Source: Pseudoalteromonas sp. P1-25 (lineage in GTDB: Bacteria; Pseudomonadota; Gammaproteobacteria; Enterobacterales; Alteromonadaceae). Taken from it: DNA of 64,000 bases. Positions 33,924 to 43,309 of this stretch are shown here, one piece after another. The DNA lies in NCBI RefSeq assembly GCF_001401805.1, contig NZ_LKDW01000021.1, positions 1 to 64,000 of the forward strand, written 5' to 3'. The notes under the pieces were generated by a model. It did no database searches, had not been told where the DNA came from, and saw nothing but the letters and a program-made list of their open reading frames with translations. The position numbers and the translations under genes were made by a program. How positions within the stretch are numbered: the stretch's first letter is position 1; every line of letters starts with the position of its first letter.

Positions 33924-35801
33924 CTAATTTAATTTAATCATACCGGCAGATAAAGTAATGGCACTACCATCAACTTTAACATTACTGCCTTTAATATCTA
34001 TATTAGTGCCTTCTATAGTTATATTACCGCTACTGCTCATTTTAATTTGTGCAGAGCCAGTTTTAATTACTATTTCGTCACCCGCCTCAATATTAAGTGT
34101 TTTACCCACTTTTAATGTGTCGTTTTCACCTATATCATCGCTGCGGTTTTTAGCCACTTTAAGGGTTTCATTATTGCCAATATCAACTTTTCGATCGTTG
34201 CCAATTTCAATATTATGGTCATGATCTGTTTTGTCGTTTTGGTCATTTTTTACGTAAAGCTGTTTGTCTTTTTCTGCTTGAATATAAACAAGTTCGCTGC
34301 CTTTTTTATCTTCAAACCTTAGCTCATTAAAGTTATCAGCCCCGCCTTCTTTAGTAGAGCGTGTTTTGATACCACTTTGTGTTTTTTCGCCAGGTAATGC
34401 GTACGGAGGCATTAAATCTGCGTTGTAAACAGCGCCACTAATAATAGGTTGATCTGGGTCGCCATTTATAAAGTCTACTAGGACTTCTTGGCCAACTCGT
34501 GGGAAGAAAAACGCCCCCCACTTTTTACCCGCCCAGTTTTGCGCTACACGGATCCAGCATGAGCTTTTTGAATCCTTTTTGCCTTCTCGGTCCCAATCAA
34601 ACTGCACTTTTACGCGACCATATTGATCAATCATTATCTCATCGGCGCTATCGCCAGTAACAATTGCAGTTTGTACACCGCTAATTACCGGTTTTTTCTT
34701 ATTTATTTGTGCTCTATAAGGGATTTCTTTTGGGACACATTCAAAATGATTTGAATAAACTTCCTCTACCGATGACTGTTGCGAACCAGATTGGTTAGGC
34801 ACTGTAATTGAGGTCATCATAGAGGTTATGACAAATGTTTTACCCTCAAGGCGTGGGTCTTCGTGCTTTTTAAAGCTAAAGAGTTTACCCACAGTGAATG
34901 AGCGACAGTCACTACGACCACTAGAAAGCTTCATGTCTCGCTGTAGTGACTCAAGCTGAACAGACGCTAAGTTTGCCGCACGTGGGTGGCATTCTTGCTC
35001 GCCTGTGTATTCAAAAATTTCTGATACTGATTGAGTTGGTAGCTCTGGATTAGCTTGCTCTCCGTCTGGGTAGCGTGATGGCTGCTTAAAATCGTAACCA
35101 ACGCGTTTAAAGCTGCCAGGTGCTATGCTTAAACCACCCTGCCAACGCGATACGTGTGATTCGCTTAAATGGCCAGTTGAATAAACAACTTTCGCTTCGT
35201 CACATACCTCGTATGCAGTTATATCATCTGCAAGTACCAGTGTGTGGTTGCTATTGGTGTGCTCAAAAAAGTAAAAAATACCTTCTTGTTGAAAAAGTCG
35301 TTGGATAAAGTCAAAGTCTGACTCTTGATACTGAACGCAGTACTCATATTTAGGGTATGTTTTACTGGTTTTATCACTAAAGGCAACATTATGCTGACCA
35401 AATAAGTCAGCAAAAATTTCTTTAATAGTTTTCTTTTGGAATATTCGGCTGTTTTTACGATTGCGCATTGATGCTGCAAACGGGACGATAGTTGCTTGGT
35501 AATCTATATAGTTTTTTTGTTCTTCTACATCAGCTGTGCGGCTACCATTTGAAACTAAGTGACTTACTATTCCGTGATAGTAACGCTCACCACCGCCTTG
35601 AGCATTTTTTACTTTAATAGATACAGGCTTACCTACTAAATCTTCGTGCGCTATTTGTTTACCAATCGTGTACATATTGGCAGACATAACAAATAAATCT
35701 GACATTGCCTCTTGGGCAACAAATCGGGTTAAATAGAGGGCATCTTTACCAGCAGGGGTGCTAATTTGAATTACGTTATTATCTTGTGTTGCTTGTTGCA
35801 T
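33924..35801 (-). CDS. vgrG: T6SS spike protein VgrG (TssI)
   Basis: A 625-residue trimeric spike. The gp27-like base is at about 1-370 (YEYCVQYQESDFDFIQRLFQQEGIFYFFEH), the gp5-like OB fold at about 385-470 (DQYGRVKVQFDWDREGKK, AQNWAGKKWGAFFFPRVGQEVLVDF, DPDQPIISGAVYN), and a C-terminal beta-helix of repeats (KVDIGNNETLKV, DDIGENDTLKV). No C-terminal toxin extension, so it is a structural, cargo-carrying VgrG. It has an AAGGA ribosome site and lies 74 bases after hcp, past a terminator-like hairpin. Confidence 0.96.
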   Translation of the reverse strand: MQQATQDNNVIQISTPAGKDALYLTRFVAQEAMSDLFVMSANMYTIGKQIAHEDLVGKPVSIKVKNAQGGGERYYHGIVSHLVSNGSRTADVEEQKNYIDYQATIVPFAASMRNRKNSRIFQKKTIKEIFADLFGQHNVAFSDKTSKTYPKYEYCVQYQESDFDFIQRLFQQEGIFYFFEHTNSNHTLVLADDITAYEVCDEAKVVYSTGHLSESHVSRWQGGLSIAPGSFKRVGYDFKQPSRYPDGEQANPELPTQSVSEIFEYTGEQECHPRAANLASVQLESLQRDMKLSSGRSDCRSFTVGKLFSFKKHEDPRLEGKTFVITSMMTSITVPNQSGSQQSSVEEVYSNHFECVPKEIPYRAQINKKKPVISGVQTAIVTGDSADEIMIDQYGRVKVQFDWDREGKKDSKSSCWIRVAQNWAGKKWGAFFFPRVGQEVLVDFINGDPDQPIISGAVYNADLMPPYALPGEKTQSGIKTRSTKEGGADNFNELRFEDKKGSELVYIQAEKDKQLYVKNDQNDKTDHDHNIEIGNDRKVDIGNNETLKVAKNRSDDIGENDTLKVGKTLNIEAGDEIVIKTGSAQIKMSSSGNITIEGTNIDIKGSNVKVDGSAITLSAGMIKLN

Positions 35802-35827
35802 TCCTTGCCTTTCCCATCCTAAAGATC

Positions 35828-35857
35828 AAAAAAAGCTCTGAGCAAAAGCCCAGAGCC
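35828..35857 (-). terminator. Terminator or attenuator between hcp and vgrG
   Basis: On the minus strand, about 20 bases after the hcp stop, GCTCTG pairs with CAGAGC around an inner stem, followed by seven U residues. It would stop most hcp transcripts and let only part continue into vgrG and the cargo genes. Confidence 0.75.
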
Positions 35858-35875
35858 ATTATAAGGTAACAAAAA

Positions 35876-36355
35876 TTACATTTGTTGACCTTTAACACCG
35901 CTGTAACCGTATACAAGTGGAGCAGTAATGTTATTTTTGTCGTCTGTTGGAGTAACAGTCATCATCATTTCTGTGTAGCTGATAGTGATTGTTTCAATAG
36001 GACGATCGTTTTGAACTGATACAGAGTAGCTAGAAATCATTGCATCTGTAAGTTCGATTTTCATGATTTCTTCAACTTTATCACCTTGTTTAGTGATATG
36101 GAAAATAGCTGGAAGGCCTTTACCAATAGTTGCTTCTTTGAAAAGATCCGGAGATGCTTTATCTTGAAGTTTAGTGATAGTTACATCGCCAAGACGAGTA
36201 GAGCTAGACTCACGGTCCATTGCTGTACCAGTTGCTGCACTAATTTCACGGCTTACGTTCCAATCTAAAGATAATACTGTGATTAAATCTTTGAAAGATT
36301 CAGCTGTAGTTTCGCCTTTGATTGAACCGTATTTTAAATATGTATTTGCTTGCAT
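35876..36355 (-). CDS. hcp: T6SS inner-tube protein Hcp (TssD)
   Basis: A 159-residue subunit whose hexameric rings stack to form the inner tube. The sequence has the Hcp pattern (MQANTYLKYGSIKGETT, ITVLSLDWNVSREISAATG, RLGDVTITKLQDKASPDLF, ISYTEMMMTV). It lies after clpV with a 237-base gap that contains its own promoter region, and before a terminator, so it is probably made in excess as a mono-cistronic message. Only one Hcp gene is in the window. Confidence 0.96.
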   Translation of the reverse strand: MQANTYLKYGSIKGETTAESFKDLITVLSLDWNVSREISAATGTAMDRESSSTRLGDVTITKLQDKASPDLFKEATIGKGLPAIFHITKQGDKVEEIMKIELTDAMISSYSVSVQNDRPIETITISYTEMMMTVTPTDDKNNITAPLVYGYSGVKGQQM

Positions 36356-36592
36356 TTGATAATGCTCCTTTTAATTAAACAATGTTATCCATTTAGACTG
36401 GATTATTTACTTTGGTTTCCCAAAAATTCCTTTGAAATCATTATCTTTAATACAGCAATGAAAAGGCCTTCAGATTCCTTTCCTTAGATGAAGACAATGT
36501 CTCAAAATTCCATGTAGTGATTTAAGGCAACAAAATTATAATACCCTAAAAATAAAGAAACAACCTTAATAGAGAGTTAATTTAAATAAACT

Positions 36593-39196
36593 TTAATTTA
36601 ACTCAATATCAAATTCATTATCTTTTACAGCCAACTTTATACTATTTATTTCTTTATCATCAATCATGCTTGAAAGTAAAACTTCAGATAATAAAGGCAA
36701 TAATTTATTTTGCAAAATAGTGTGTATGTTCCTAGCACCGGACCCTGCATTTTGGCAATTATCAATAATATATTCTATTACATCACTTTCATATTTAAGC
36801 TCAGCGTCGTAATGCTTATTAACGCGTTTTACAATTTTCGCTATTTGTAATGAGGCAATTTCTGAAAGAATATCGTCACTTAGAGGGATGTACGGAATTA
36901 CATTAATACGACCTAAAAAAGCAGGCTTAAATGAAGCGAGTAAATCATCTTGTAATGCTTTTAATAAGCCTTTAATACTTGGCTTACTTTCTTCGTCTTC
37001 AAATAAGCTCATAGTGGTATCAGTACCCACATTTGAGGTCATAATTATAATTGTATTTTTGAAGTCGATATCACGGCCTTCACCGTCTTTTATTGTACCT
37101 TTATCAAACACTTGATAAAAAATATCTTGTACACCAGGGTGTGCTTTTTCCATTTCATCAAGCAGTACTACGCTGTATGGTTTTCTTCTTACGGCTTCGG
37201 TTAATATGCCACCTTCGCCATAGCCTACATAACCAGGAGGTGAACCAAGCAGTAGCGACACTTTATGCTCTTCTTTAAATTCAGACATATTAATAACAGT
37301 GACATTCTCTTCACTGCCGTACACCTCCTGCGCTAGCGATAGTGCAGTCTCAGTTTTACCTACACCACTTGGGCCTGCCAGCATAAAAATGCCATTAGGT
37401 CGGCTTTCATCTGCTAGTTGAGCGCGAGATGTTTGCACTACTTTAGCGATTAAATCTAACGCGTGATCTTGCCCTACTACGCGTTTTTTCATTTCCTGTG
37501 CAAGGTTTAAAATGCCATGTATTTCATCTTCGTGCATTTTACCTACAGGGATGCCAGTCCAATCTGATATAACCTGTGCAATAAGCTCTTCATCCACTTG
37601 CCAATGAACCATATTATGTTCAAAAGCAGTTAACTTTTCTTTGCTCTGCTTAAGGTTGGCTAAAATTTCATCTGATGAATTTTCTTGATCTGAGTTAATA
37701 GACTCGAGTGTCTTATTAAGCTCAGCAACAATTTCTTTTTCTACTTTAAATTGCTCTGCTAATGGCGCTAACTGCTCTTCAATAGTTACAAGTTCAGTTT
37801 TAAGTGTATCTAATTGCACTGAATGATCTAAACCTGTTTTTTGTTCACGGTGTAGCATCTGCACTTGTGTTTCTATTTCACTTAAACGATTTACAAGTTG
37901 CTCTATAGTGTTTGGTGTAGATGCTTGGCTCATTGCCACCCGTGCGCAGGCAGTATCTAATAATGCCACGGCTTTATCGGGTAATTGCCTTGCCGTAATA
38001 TAGCGATGCGATAAGTGCACTGCACTTTCAAGAGCCTGCTCAGATATAAACACTTTATGGTGTTTTTCCATCACAGGTACTAAACCACGTAACATAGCCA
38101 CGGCTTTTTCTGGCGTTGGCTCTTCTACTTTCACCACTTGGAAACGACGTGTTAGCGCAGCATCCTTTTCAAAAAACTTTTTATATTCAGCCCACGTTGT
38201 GGCAGCAATGGTTCTAAGCTCGCCACGGGCTAGTGCTGGTTTTAATAAGTTAGCAGCATCGTTTTGGCCTGCAGCTCCACCGCTACCAATCATCGTATGA
38301 GCTTCATCAATAAATAAAATAACTGGGTTAACTGAATTTTTCACTTCGTTAATTAATGATTTAAGACGATTTTCAAATTCGCCTTTCATGCCAGCGCCAG
38401 CTTGTAATAGTGCTAAATCTAAGCTGTGAATTTTCACATTCTGCAGCACAGCCGGTACATCTTTTTGTGCGATTCTTAAAGCTAAGCCTTCAACTACAGC
38501 TGTTTTACCTACACCCGCTTCACCGGTTAAAATTGGGTTGTTTTGACGACGCCTAGTTAAAATATCTACCATTTGGCGAATTTCGAAGTCGCGGCCCAAA
38601 ATAGGATCTATTTTTCCGGCTTTTGCTTGCGCCGTTAAATCAACAGTAAACTGATCAAGGCTCGGTGTTTTAGAGTTTGTAGCCGATTGGCTAGCCGTGC
38701 TTTGTACTGAGTGATTACGCTCTTGCGATTGAGCGACTATTTCTGGCCATGCATGGAGTAATTGCCCTGGCTCTATTTTATTAAATAACTTACTACAACG
38801 TGTTACCAAGCTCGACAAGGTATCGTCTTTTACAAGCGTATAAATAACGTAGGCACTGCGTATTTGGTTATCAGTAAATTCAATACTGGTACTTAACCAA
38901 GATTGCTTTAATAGACTCGTAACATGCACAGATAAACTAGGTGAGGACTCACTACCGGTTTTAAACGCTTCTAGAGATTGATTTAAGTCTTGTTTTACTT
39001 TTTCTATATCAATGTCAAAAGAGCCAAAAATAAGCCTAACGTCATCTAGTTGCTGCTCAATCATGGCAAGTAACCAGTGTTCAAGCTCCACTGTAAAGTG
39101 GCTTCTGCTATTACAAATTGCAACCGCCGCCTCTAGGCTTTTTCTGCAATCAGGGCTTAGTTTTTCAACTAATTTATTGAGTGTCATCGAAGACAT
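36593..39196 (-). CDS. clpV: T6SS sheath-recycling AAA+ ATPase ClpV (TssH)
   Basis: An 867-residue ATPase that disassembles the contracted sheath. It has an N-terminal Clp-N domain (about 1-150), two AAA+ modules with Walker A GEAGVGKTAVVEG (about 220) and GPSGVGKTETALS (about 605), Walker B VILFIDEAHT and VVLLDEMEKA, and a coiled-coil middle domain (about 440-525). The length is typical of ClpV. It follows tssG with 22 bases between and is the last gene of the tss operon before the hcp promoter region. An AT-rich imperfect inverted repeat spans its stop codon. Confidence 0.96.
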   Translation of the reverse strand: MSSMTLNKLVEKLSPDCRKSLEAAVAICNSRSHFTVELEHWLLAMIEQQLDDVRLIFGSFDIDIEKVKQDLNQSLEAFKTGSESSPSLSVHVTSLLKQSWLSTSIEFTDNQIRSAYVIYTLVKDDTLSSLVTRCSKLFNKIEPGQLLHAWPEIVAQSQERNHSVQSTASQSATNSKTPSLDQFTVDLTAQAKAGKIDPILGRDFEIRQMVDILTRRRQNNPILTGEAGVGKTAVVEGLALRIAQKDVPAVLQNVKIHSLDLALLQAGAGMKGEFENRLKSLINEVKNSVNPVILFIDEAHTMIGSGGAAGQNDAANLLKPALARGELRTIAATTWAEYKKFFEKDAALTRRFQVVKVEEPTPEKAVAMLRGLVPVMEKHHKVFISEQALESAVHLSHRYITARQLPDKAVALLDTACARVAMSQASTPNTIEQLVNRLSEIETQVQMLHREQKTGLDHSVQLDTLKTELVTIEEQLAPLAEQFKVEKEIVAELNKTLESINSDQENSSDEILANLKQSKEKLTAFEHNMVHWQVDEELIAQVISDWTGIPVGKMHEDEIHGILNLAQEMKKRVVGQDHALDLIAKVVQTSRAQLADESRPNGIFMLAGPSGVGKTETALSLAQEVYGSEENVTVINMSEFKEEHKVSLLLGSPPGYVGYGEGGILTEAVRRKPYSVVLLDEMEKAHPGVQDIFYQVFDKGTIKDGEGRDIDFKNTIIIMTSNVGTDTTMSLFEDEESKPSIKGLLKALQDDLLASFKPAFLGRINVIPYIPLSDDILSEIASLQIAKIVKRVNKHYDAELKYESDVIEYIIDNCQNAGSGARNIHTILQNKLLPLLSEVLLSSMIDDKEINSIKLAVKDNEFDIELN

Positions 39197-39218
39197 ACAG
39201 TGTTCCTTTTAATTTTAA

Positions 39219-40208
39219 TTATCCCTTAAACGATAACTTAGTAGGGTTAGATTTTGATTTGTTATTTTGTACCGCTAAAAAAGAATTTGCGCCTAATTGG
39301 CAGTCATTCTTAGCCAGCTGAGCGGCGCCTAAATGCTGAAAGTCAGTTTCAATAACTAAGCGGAACTGAATTGAATTTCCAACGTAGTCTTTCGTAATTT
39401 TATTTGCTAGTTCAAACAAAGCCCCTTTTGGTAAAAGAAGTTTTGCTTTTTTTGGTTCATTTGATTTTATATGCACTTCAATATTAGAAGAGACATCCCA
39501 AACCTTTTTACCTAGCATGGTATCTACACCTAACTGAGCATGCTGACCTTCAAATAGTACTTGGCTTGCAAGACGTGTTTGCTCTTGTTCGTGAAGTTCA
39601 TGCCATTGACCAACCATTTGTTTTATTTTCACTTCGCAGCCAAGGTATGAACTGAGCACACTTTGTAAATCAAATGCATTGCGAATTTTTCGGCTGTACA
39701 GACCCGAAAAATGCAACTGATGTTCATTATAGCCACCACTTAGGAGCCCCAAAATTTTGGTATATGGGTCTTTATTTTTGTCATTGTTTACATGGTTTAA
39801 TGAAGGCTTATATTTTTTCCAAGCTCGGTAATACAAAGAGATGAGGCGATGATTAAACATGTCGTAGAAATCGCGCATGGTCGTGTCTTTATAGCGCAGC
39901 CTTTGCATAACCAGTTCACTATAAAATTGCGGTAATGCACCAGAGCAGCCAGTTAACCCCATAAATGAAACCTGCATATTGACCTTGTGCAAACCATCTT
40001 CAAAGCCAGTTTCTTCTAATTTGGTAATTGCATTTCCTGGGTAGCCAAACTTTTGCGTTGCTGTAAATTTTATTAGTTCTTGCTTTGGGTTGCTATCGTA
40101 ACCTACATGGCGATAATCTAAGCCACGCTTTTTAAGCTGGTTTTCAATAATGAAAACCGCTTTATAAAAATCGACTTGAGAAGCTTGAGCGATCAGTTGC
40201 TTTATCAT
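39219..40208 (-). CDS. tssG: T6SS baseplate protein TssG
   Basis: A 329-residue baseplate subunit that forms the wedge with TssF and TssE. Typical features are the N-terminal helix (FYKAVFIIENQLKK), RYKDTTMRDFYDMFNHRLISLYYRAWKKYKP, and FSGLYSRKIRNAFDLQSVLSSYLGCEV. It overlaps tssF by 4 bases. Confidence 0.94.
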   Translation of the reverse strand: MIKQLIAQASQVDFYKAVFIIENQLKKRGLDYRHVGYDSNPKQELIKFTATQKFGYPGNAITKLEETGFEDGLHKVNMQVSFMGLTGCSGALPQFYSELVMQRLRYKDTTMRDFYDMFNHRLISLYYRAWKKYKPSLNHVNNDKNKDPYTKILGLLSGGYNEHQLHFSGLYSRKIRNAFDLQSVLSSYLGCEVKIKQMVGQWHELHEQEQTRLASQVLFEGQHAQLGVDTMLGKKVWDVSSNIEVHIKSNEPKKAKLLLPKGALFELANKITKDYVGNSIQFRLVIETDFQHLGAAQLAKNDCQLGANSFLAVQNNKSKSNPTKLSFKG

Positions 40209-42031
40209 AGTAATGGTCTATCACCTACGCGTGCAGGCCACTGATAATATATTTGCTCTTGCTCTTTTAAACGCAAGCTCAAACGTGTGTAACTATTTAT
40301 AGCGGCAAACTGGGCAAAGAAATGCTCCAATACAGCTGCAAAAAAGAACATGCCACTACCCGAAAAGTCATCGTTAGCAAAAGTAATTTCTATTTCGCTG
40401 CCAGTTACAAAACTTACCCTGCCTTTTTGAATAACACGTGCAGTTGCAGGCTCAATACTAACGCGATATATATTATCTATAAGGCCTTTGGTTTGAGGCG
40501 ATGCTCTAAAGTCATATAGACGAAGTACTTCTTTTAATTTATTACACGCATCTTCACCACTAAAAGTATCAAGCGTTAAATGGTTAACAAGCTGCCAGCG
40601 CGTTGCATCAGCTAATACGGGTCTCACTGCATGCGTAAAAGGCGCTAAACAACGAATTTTTTTAATCACATCGCCGCGCTCTGGCATCAGCAACCCAAGC
40701 TCATCGTCGCCAAATGGCATACTTGCAGGTAAATTACGGTTACTGCAATGTGCGCGTACAGTCAGTACAGAGTTACCTTCACCATACTCCATCGCACTGT
40801 TTTCAAATTTTGCATCTACCAATGACATAAATGTCTCGGTCCCAGACTCTACATATCCGCCCGCCCACGACGCTGTCTCTCTTCTTATATGCCAAAATAA
40901 ATCTTCATGACCTTGATAATTTGGATGAGTTTGTCCATAAAATGGTGCAACAACTTGTTTATTACCTTTGTGATCAAACGCTATAACTTCTGAAATACCA
41001 ATTACTTCTGAAATTTCTGAGTCCATATAACGTGGTGCAAGTTGATACTCATATTCGCTTATTTCAGGGCGAATTGGCTCAAGCTCTTGTTCGAATAAGT
41101 TAATTATTGGCGTACATCCGAGCAAAAACATATCCTCATCAACCTGTTTTTCAAGCTCACTTGATTCGGTATCAAGGTATATATAAATATCACATTTGTT
41201 GGAGTTTTTAGGCAATGCACCACGTATACCTTCAAGTTCAAAAAAACGAAACTTCTCAGGAAAGGTGAAGTTTTCAACCAGTAATCGATACCCGGCAGCA
41301 GAACGCTGAGAGTAAGGGACAACGGATTCGTGTGTTTCAAACCCGACCGCTTTTAATTGGTTTTTTGATAAGTATTTGATGCCTTCTTCGCCATTATCTA
41401 CGGCTAAACCAATGCTGTGTTTAAATAAAAGTTCATAAACTTTAAGAGTATGGTGCCATTGCCCGTTTATATATACACGAAGTTTTTCTAAACCCGTTTC
41501 AGCAAGTGATACACCCTTATATTCACCACTAAGCTCTAACTTAAATATAGACTTTGCCTTTTCATGCCAACGCGGCTTAGGGGCAACAAAAGGACTGTTA
41601 TCAAACTGGGCTTTCGTAATTTCAATGGGCCAAAGGTAGGTTTCGTAACAGGTTTGAAACTTACATTGCTTCATTGAATCCACGTTAGTTTCAACCTCAC
41701 TTGCTCTTGGAATTACAACACCTGCGGTTGAAAGGTTTTCGGCTTCTAGTTTTACTATCGACATAGAAGGGATAGGTGCTTGGTAATCTGGGAGCATTTG
41801 ACCTAACAAAGCATCTGTTAGTTCAGGAAAACTGTCATCTAGCTTTTGCCTAATATTGGCAGTTAAAAACGCAAACGATTCAATAAGTCGTGATACATGA
41901 GGGTCTTCAACATGATCTTCACTGAGCTTTAAGCGACCTGCTACTTTTGGGTATTTTTCAGCAAAGTCTTTACCTAAATGACGCACAAATGCTAATTCAC
42001 GATTGTAATACTTTAATAATTCATCGTTCAT
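40205..42031 (-). CDS. tssF: T6SS baseplate protein TssF
   Basis: A 608-residue baseplate wedge subunit. The conserved N-terminus is LKYYNRELAFVRHLGKDFAEKYPKVAGRL, and the family segments DPHVSRLIESFAFLTANIRQKLDD and LTDALLGQMLPDY follow. It overlaps tssE and tssG by 4 bases each, which keeps production of the wedge parts coordinated. Confidence 0.95.
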   Translation of the reverse strand: MNDELLKYYNRELAFVRHLGKDFAEKYPKVAGRLKLSEDHVEDPHVSRLIESFAFLTANIRQKLDDSFPELTDALLGQMLPDYQAPIPSMSIVKLEAENLSTAGVVIPRASEVETNVDSMKQCKFQTCYETYLWPIEITKAQFDNSPFVAPKPRWHEKAKSIFKLELSGEYKGVSLAETGLEKLRVYINGQWHHTLKVYELLFKHSIGLAVDNGEEGIKYLSKNQLKAVGFETHESVVPYSQRSAAGYRLLVENFTFPEKFRFFELEGIRGALPKNSNKCDIYIYLDTESSELEKQVDEDMFLLGCTPIINLFEQELEPIRPEISEYEYQLAPRYMDSEISEVIGISEVIAFDHKGNKQVVAPFYGQTHPNYQGHEDLFWHIRRETASWAGGYVESGTETFMSLVDAKFENSAMEYGEGNSVLTVRAHCSNRNLPASMPFGDDELGLLMPERGDVIKKIRCLAPFTHAVRPVLADATRWQLVNHLTLDTFSGEDACNKLKEVLRLYDFRASPQTKGLIDNIYRVSIEPATARVIQKGRVSFVTGSEIEITFANDDFSGSGMFFFAAVLEHFFAQFAAINSYTRLSLRLKEQEQIYYQWPARVGDRPLL

Positions 42032-42513
42032 AATGATGCCTCAATAATCTTCATACCTAAATTTACAGGCTCTACTTCTGAATCAAAGCTTATAAATTCT
42101 GGCTCAGGATCAGCGTATAAGAGCGCATTAATACGCAAGTTTAAAACGCGGTTAACCGGCACTTCCTCATCAGTAAATACTTCAACTTCTAAAAATCGTG
42201 GCTCAAATTTTAAAATAGTGTTTTTAACTGTCTCGCATAGCAGTGCTCGGCCTTCATGCGAACTGACCGACATACTTGAAAAATCAGGTAAACCGTACGA
42301 TAAACACGATGTAGCAAGCTCACTATATTGTGCAGGCCACGTATGCCATTGTATTCGGGCATTGAGCAGCGCTTCTATGTCTCTTCGCACATTTTTGCGT
42401 AGCTCACTTATTGTGATCCCTTCGGTACGCGATGGGGCATCTTGAAAGTCAGGCTCATCATCAATGAGCCTATCTAAAATTGATGCTTGAAGCTGCTGCT
42501 TATGTTCTATCAT
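42028..42513 (-). CDS. tssE: T6SS baseplate protein TssE (gp25-like)
   Basis: A 161-residue gp25/lysozyme-like baseplate subunit that begins sheath assembly. The core pattern is SILDRLIDDEP near the N-terminus, then IEALLNARIQWHTWP, SCLSYGLPDFSSMSV and ILKFEPRFLEVEVF. It lies 17 bases after the tagJ gene and overlaps tssF. Confidence 0.93.
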   Translation of the reverse strand: MIEHKQQLQASILDRLIDDEPDFQDAPSRTEGITISELRKNVRRDIEALLNARIQWHTWPAQYSELATSCLSYGLPDFSSMSVSSHEGRALLCETVKNTILKFEPRFLEVEVFTDEEVPVNRVLNLRINALLYADPEPEFISFDSEVEPVNLGMKIIEASL

Positions 42514-42530
42514 TATTGCTCAAATATAAA

Positions 42531-43307
42531 TTATGCTGCTTCTACAGCATTAATTTTTAAATTAGGAATTGTGATGGCTTCATCATTCACAAACAGCATT
42601 TTCATGCCTTTACCAATAATAAATTCATCTTTTAGTTCAACCCAATCCGTGACCTGACCTAATTTTTCTAGATCCGATTCAGCATTGGCATAGACAAGCG
42701 GTAAGTGCGCTGTACCTGAAGGGCCTTCTTTAATCGTTATTTCAACGCGCAGCCAAATACTTTCTAATACTGAACTTACAGGCTCTACTTTTATCGACTC
42801 AATTTCATTAAAATTTGCCAAGTAGAATTCACCATTTGTGCCTAGCACCTCTAAATAAGGGTTTAATGTATCGTCCAAGTCGCGTGCCACAGACTCTGCA
42901 TCACTTAATGTCTTAACTCTTAAAACTTCCATTTGCGCAGAAAGCTCAGCTGCTTCGTCTATTTCGCCCTCTAGCAATGCAACATGCATTTTTAAAAACA
43001 ATGTGTCTATCTCATCAGCATCATGAAATAATTTAGGGATCCCTTTACCTTGGTAAAAGTCTATTCGTGATTGCTGAGCACGGATCAAATGTCTAAGATT
43101 TACAGCACCGACAGCAAACTCAGGATTCTTTTGAACCATAAAGTCGAGTTGTTTATCTGCTTTTTCTAGATCACCATTGATGCAAAGTAATTCTGCATAG
43201 ATACTTCTTATGTCAAAATTCAAAGGCTCATCTTGAAGCTCTGTAGCACATAAAGAGAGTGCTTCAGTTAGTTTTCCCTCGCGAATCGAGCTATGTATTT
43301 TCTTCAT
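42531..43307 (-). CDS. tagJ: T6SS accessory protein TagJ (ImpE family)
   Basis: A 258-residue ImpE-family protein with an N-terminal helical repeat part (LCATELQDEPLNFDIRSIYAELLCINGDLEKADKQLDFM) and a C-terminal beta domain. In P. aeruginosa TagJ1 binds TssB and helps ClpV recognise the sheath. It is only 2 bases after the second tssC-like gene and 17 bases before tssE, the same neighbourhood as in P. aeruginosa HSI-I and the rhizobial imp locus. Confidence 0.88.
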   Translation of the reverse strand: MKKIHSSIREGKLTEALSLCATELQDEPLNFDIRSIYAELLCINGDLEKADKQLDFMVQKNPEFAVGAVNLRHLIRAQQSRIDFYQGKGIPKLFHDADEIDTLFLKMHVALLEGEIDEAAELSAQMEVLRVKTLSDAESVARDLDDTLNPYLEVLGTNGEFYLANFNEIESIKVEPVSSVLESIWLRVEITIKEGPSGTAHLPLVYANAESDLEKLGQVTDWVELKDEFIIGKGMKMLFVNDEAITIPNLKINAVEAA

Positions 43308-43309
43308 GG

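Noticed and set aside
33924-35801. VgrG as an evolved effector with a C-terminal toxin
   Set aside because: The protein ends in the beta-helix repeats (SGAVYN domain then DIG/LKV repeats), with no further domain.
36453-36470. Possible sigma-54 site before hcp on the minus strand
   Set aside because: Only the GG and GC dinucleotides with 10 bases between and TTGC match; the rest deviates from the consensus, and no sigma-54 activator gene is in the locus.
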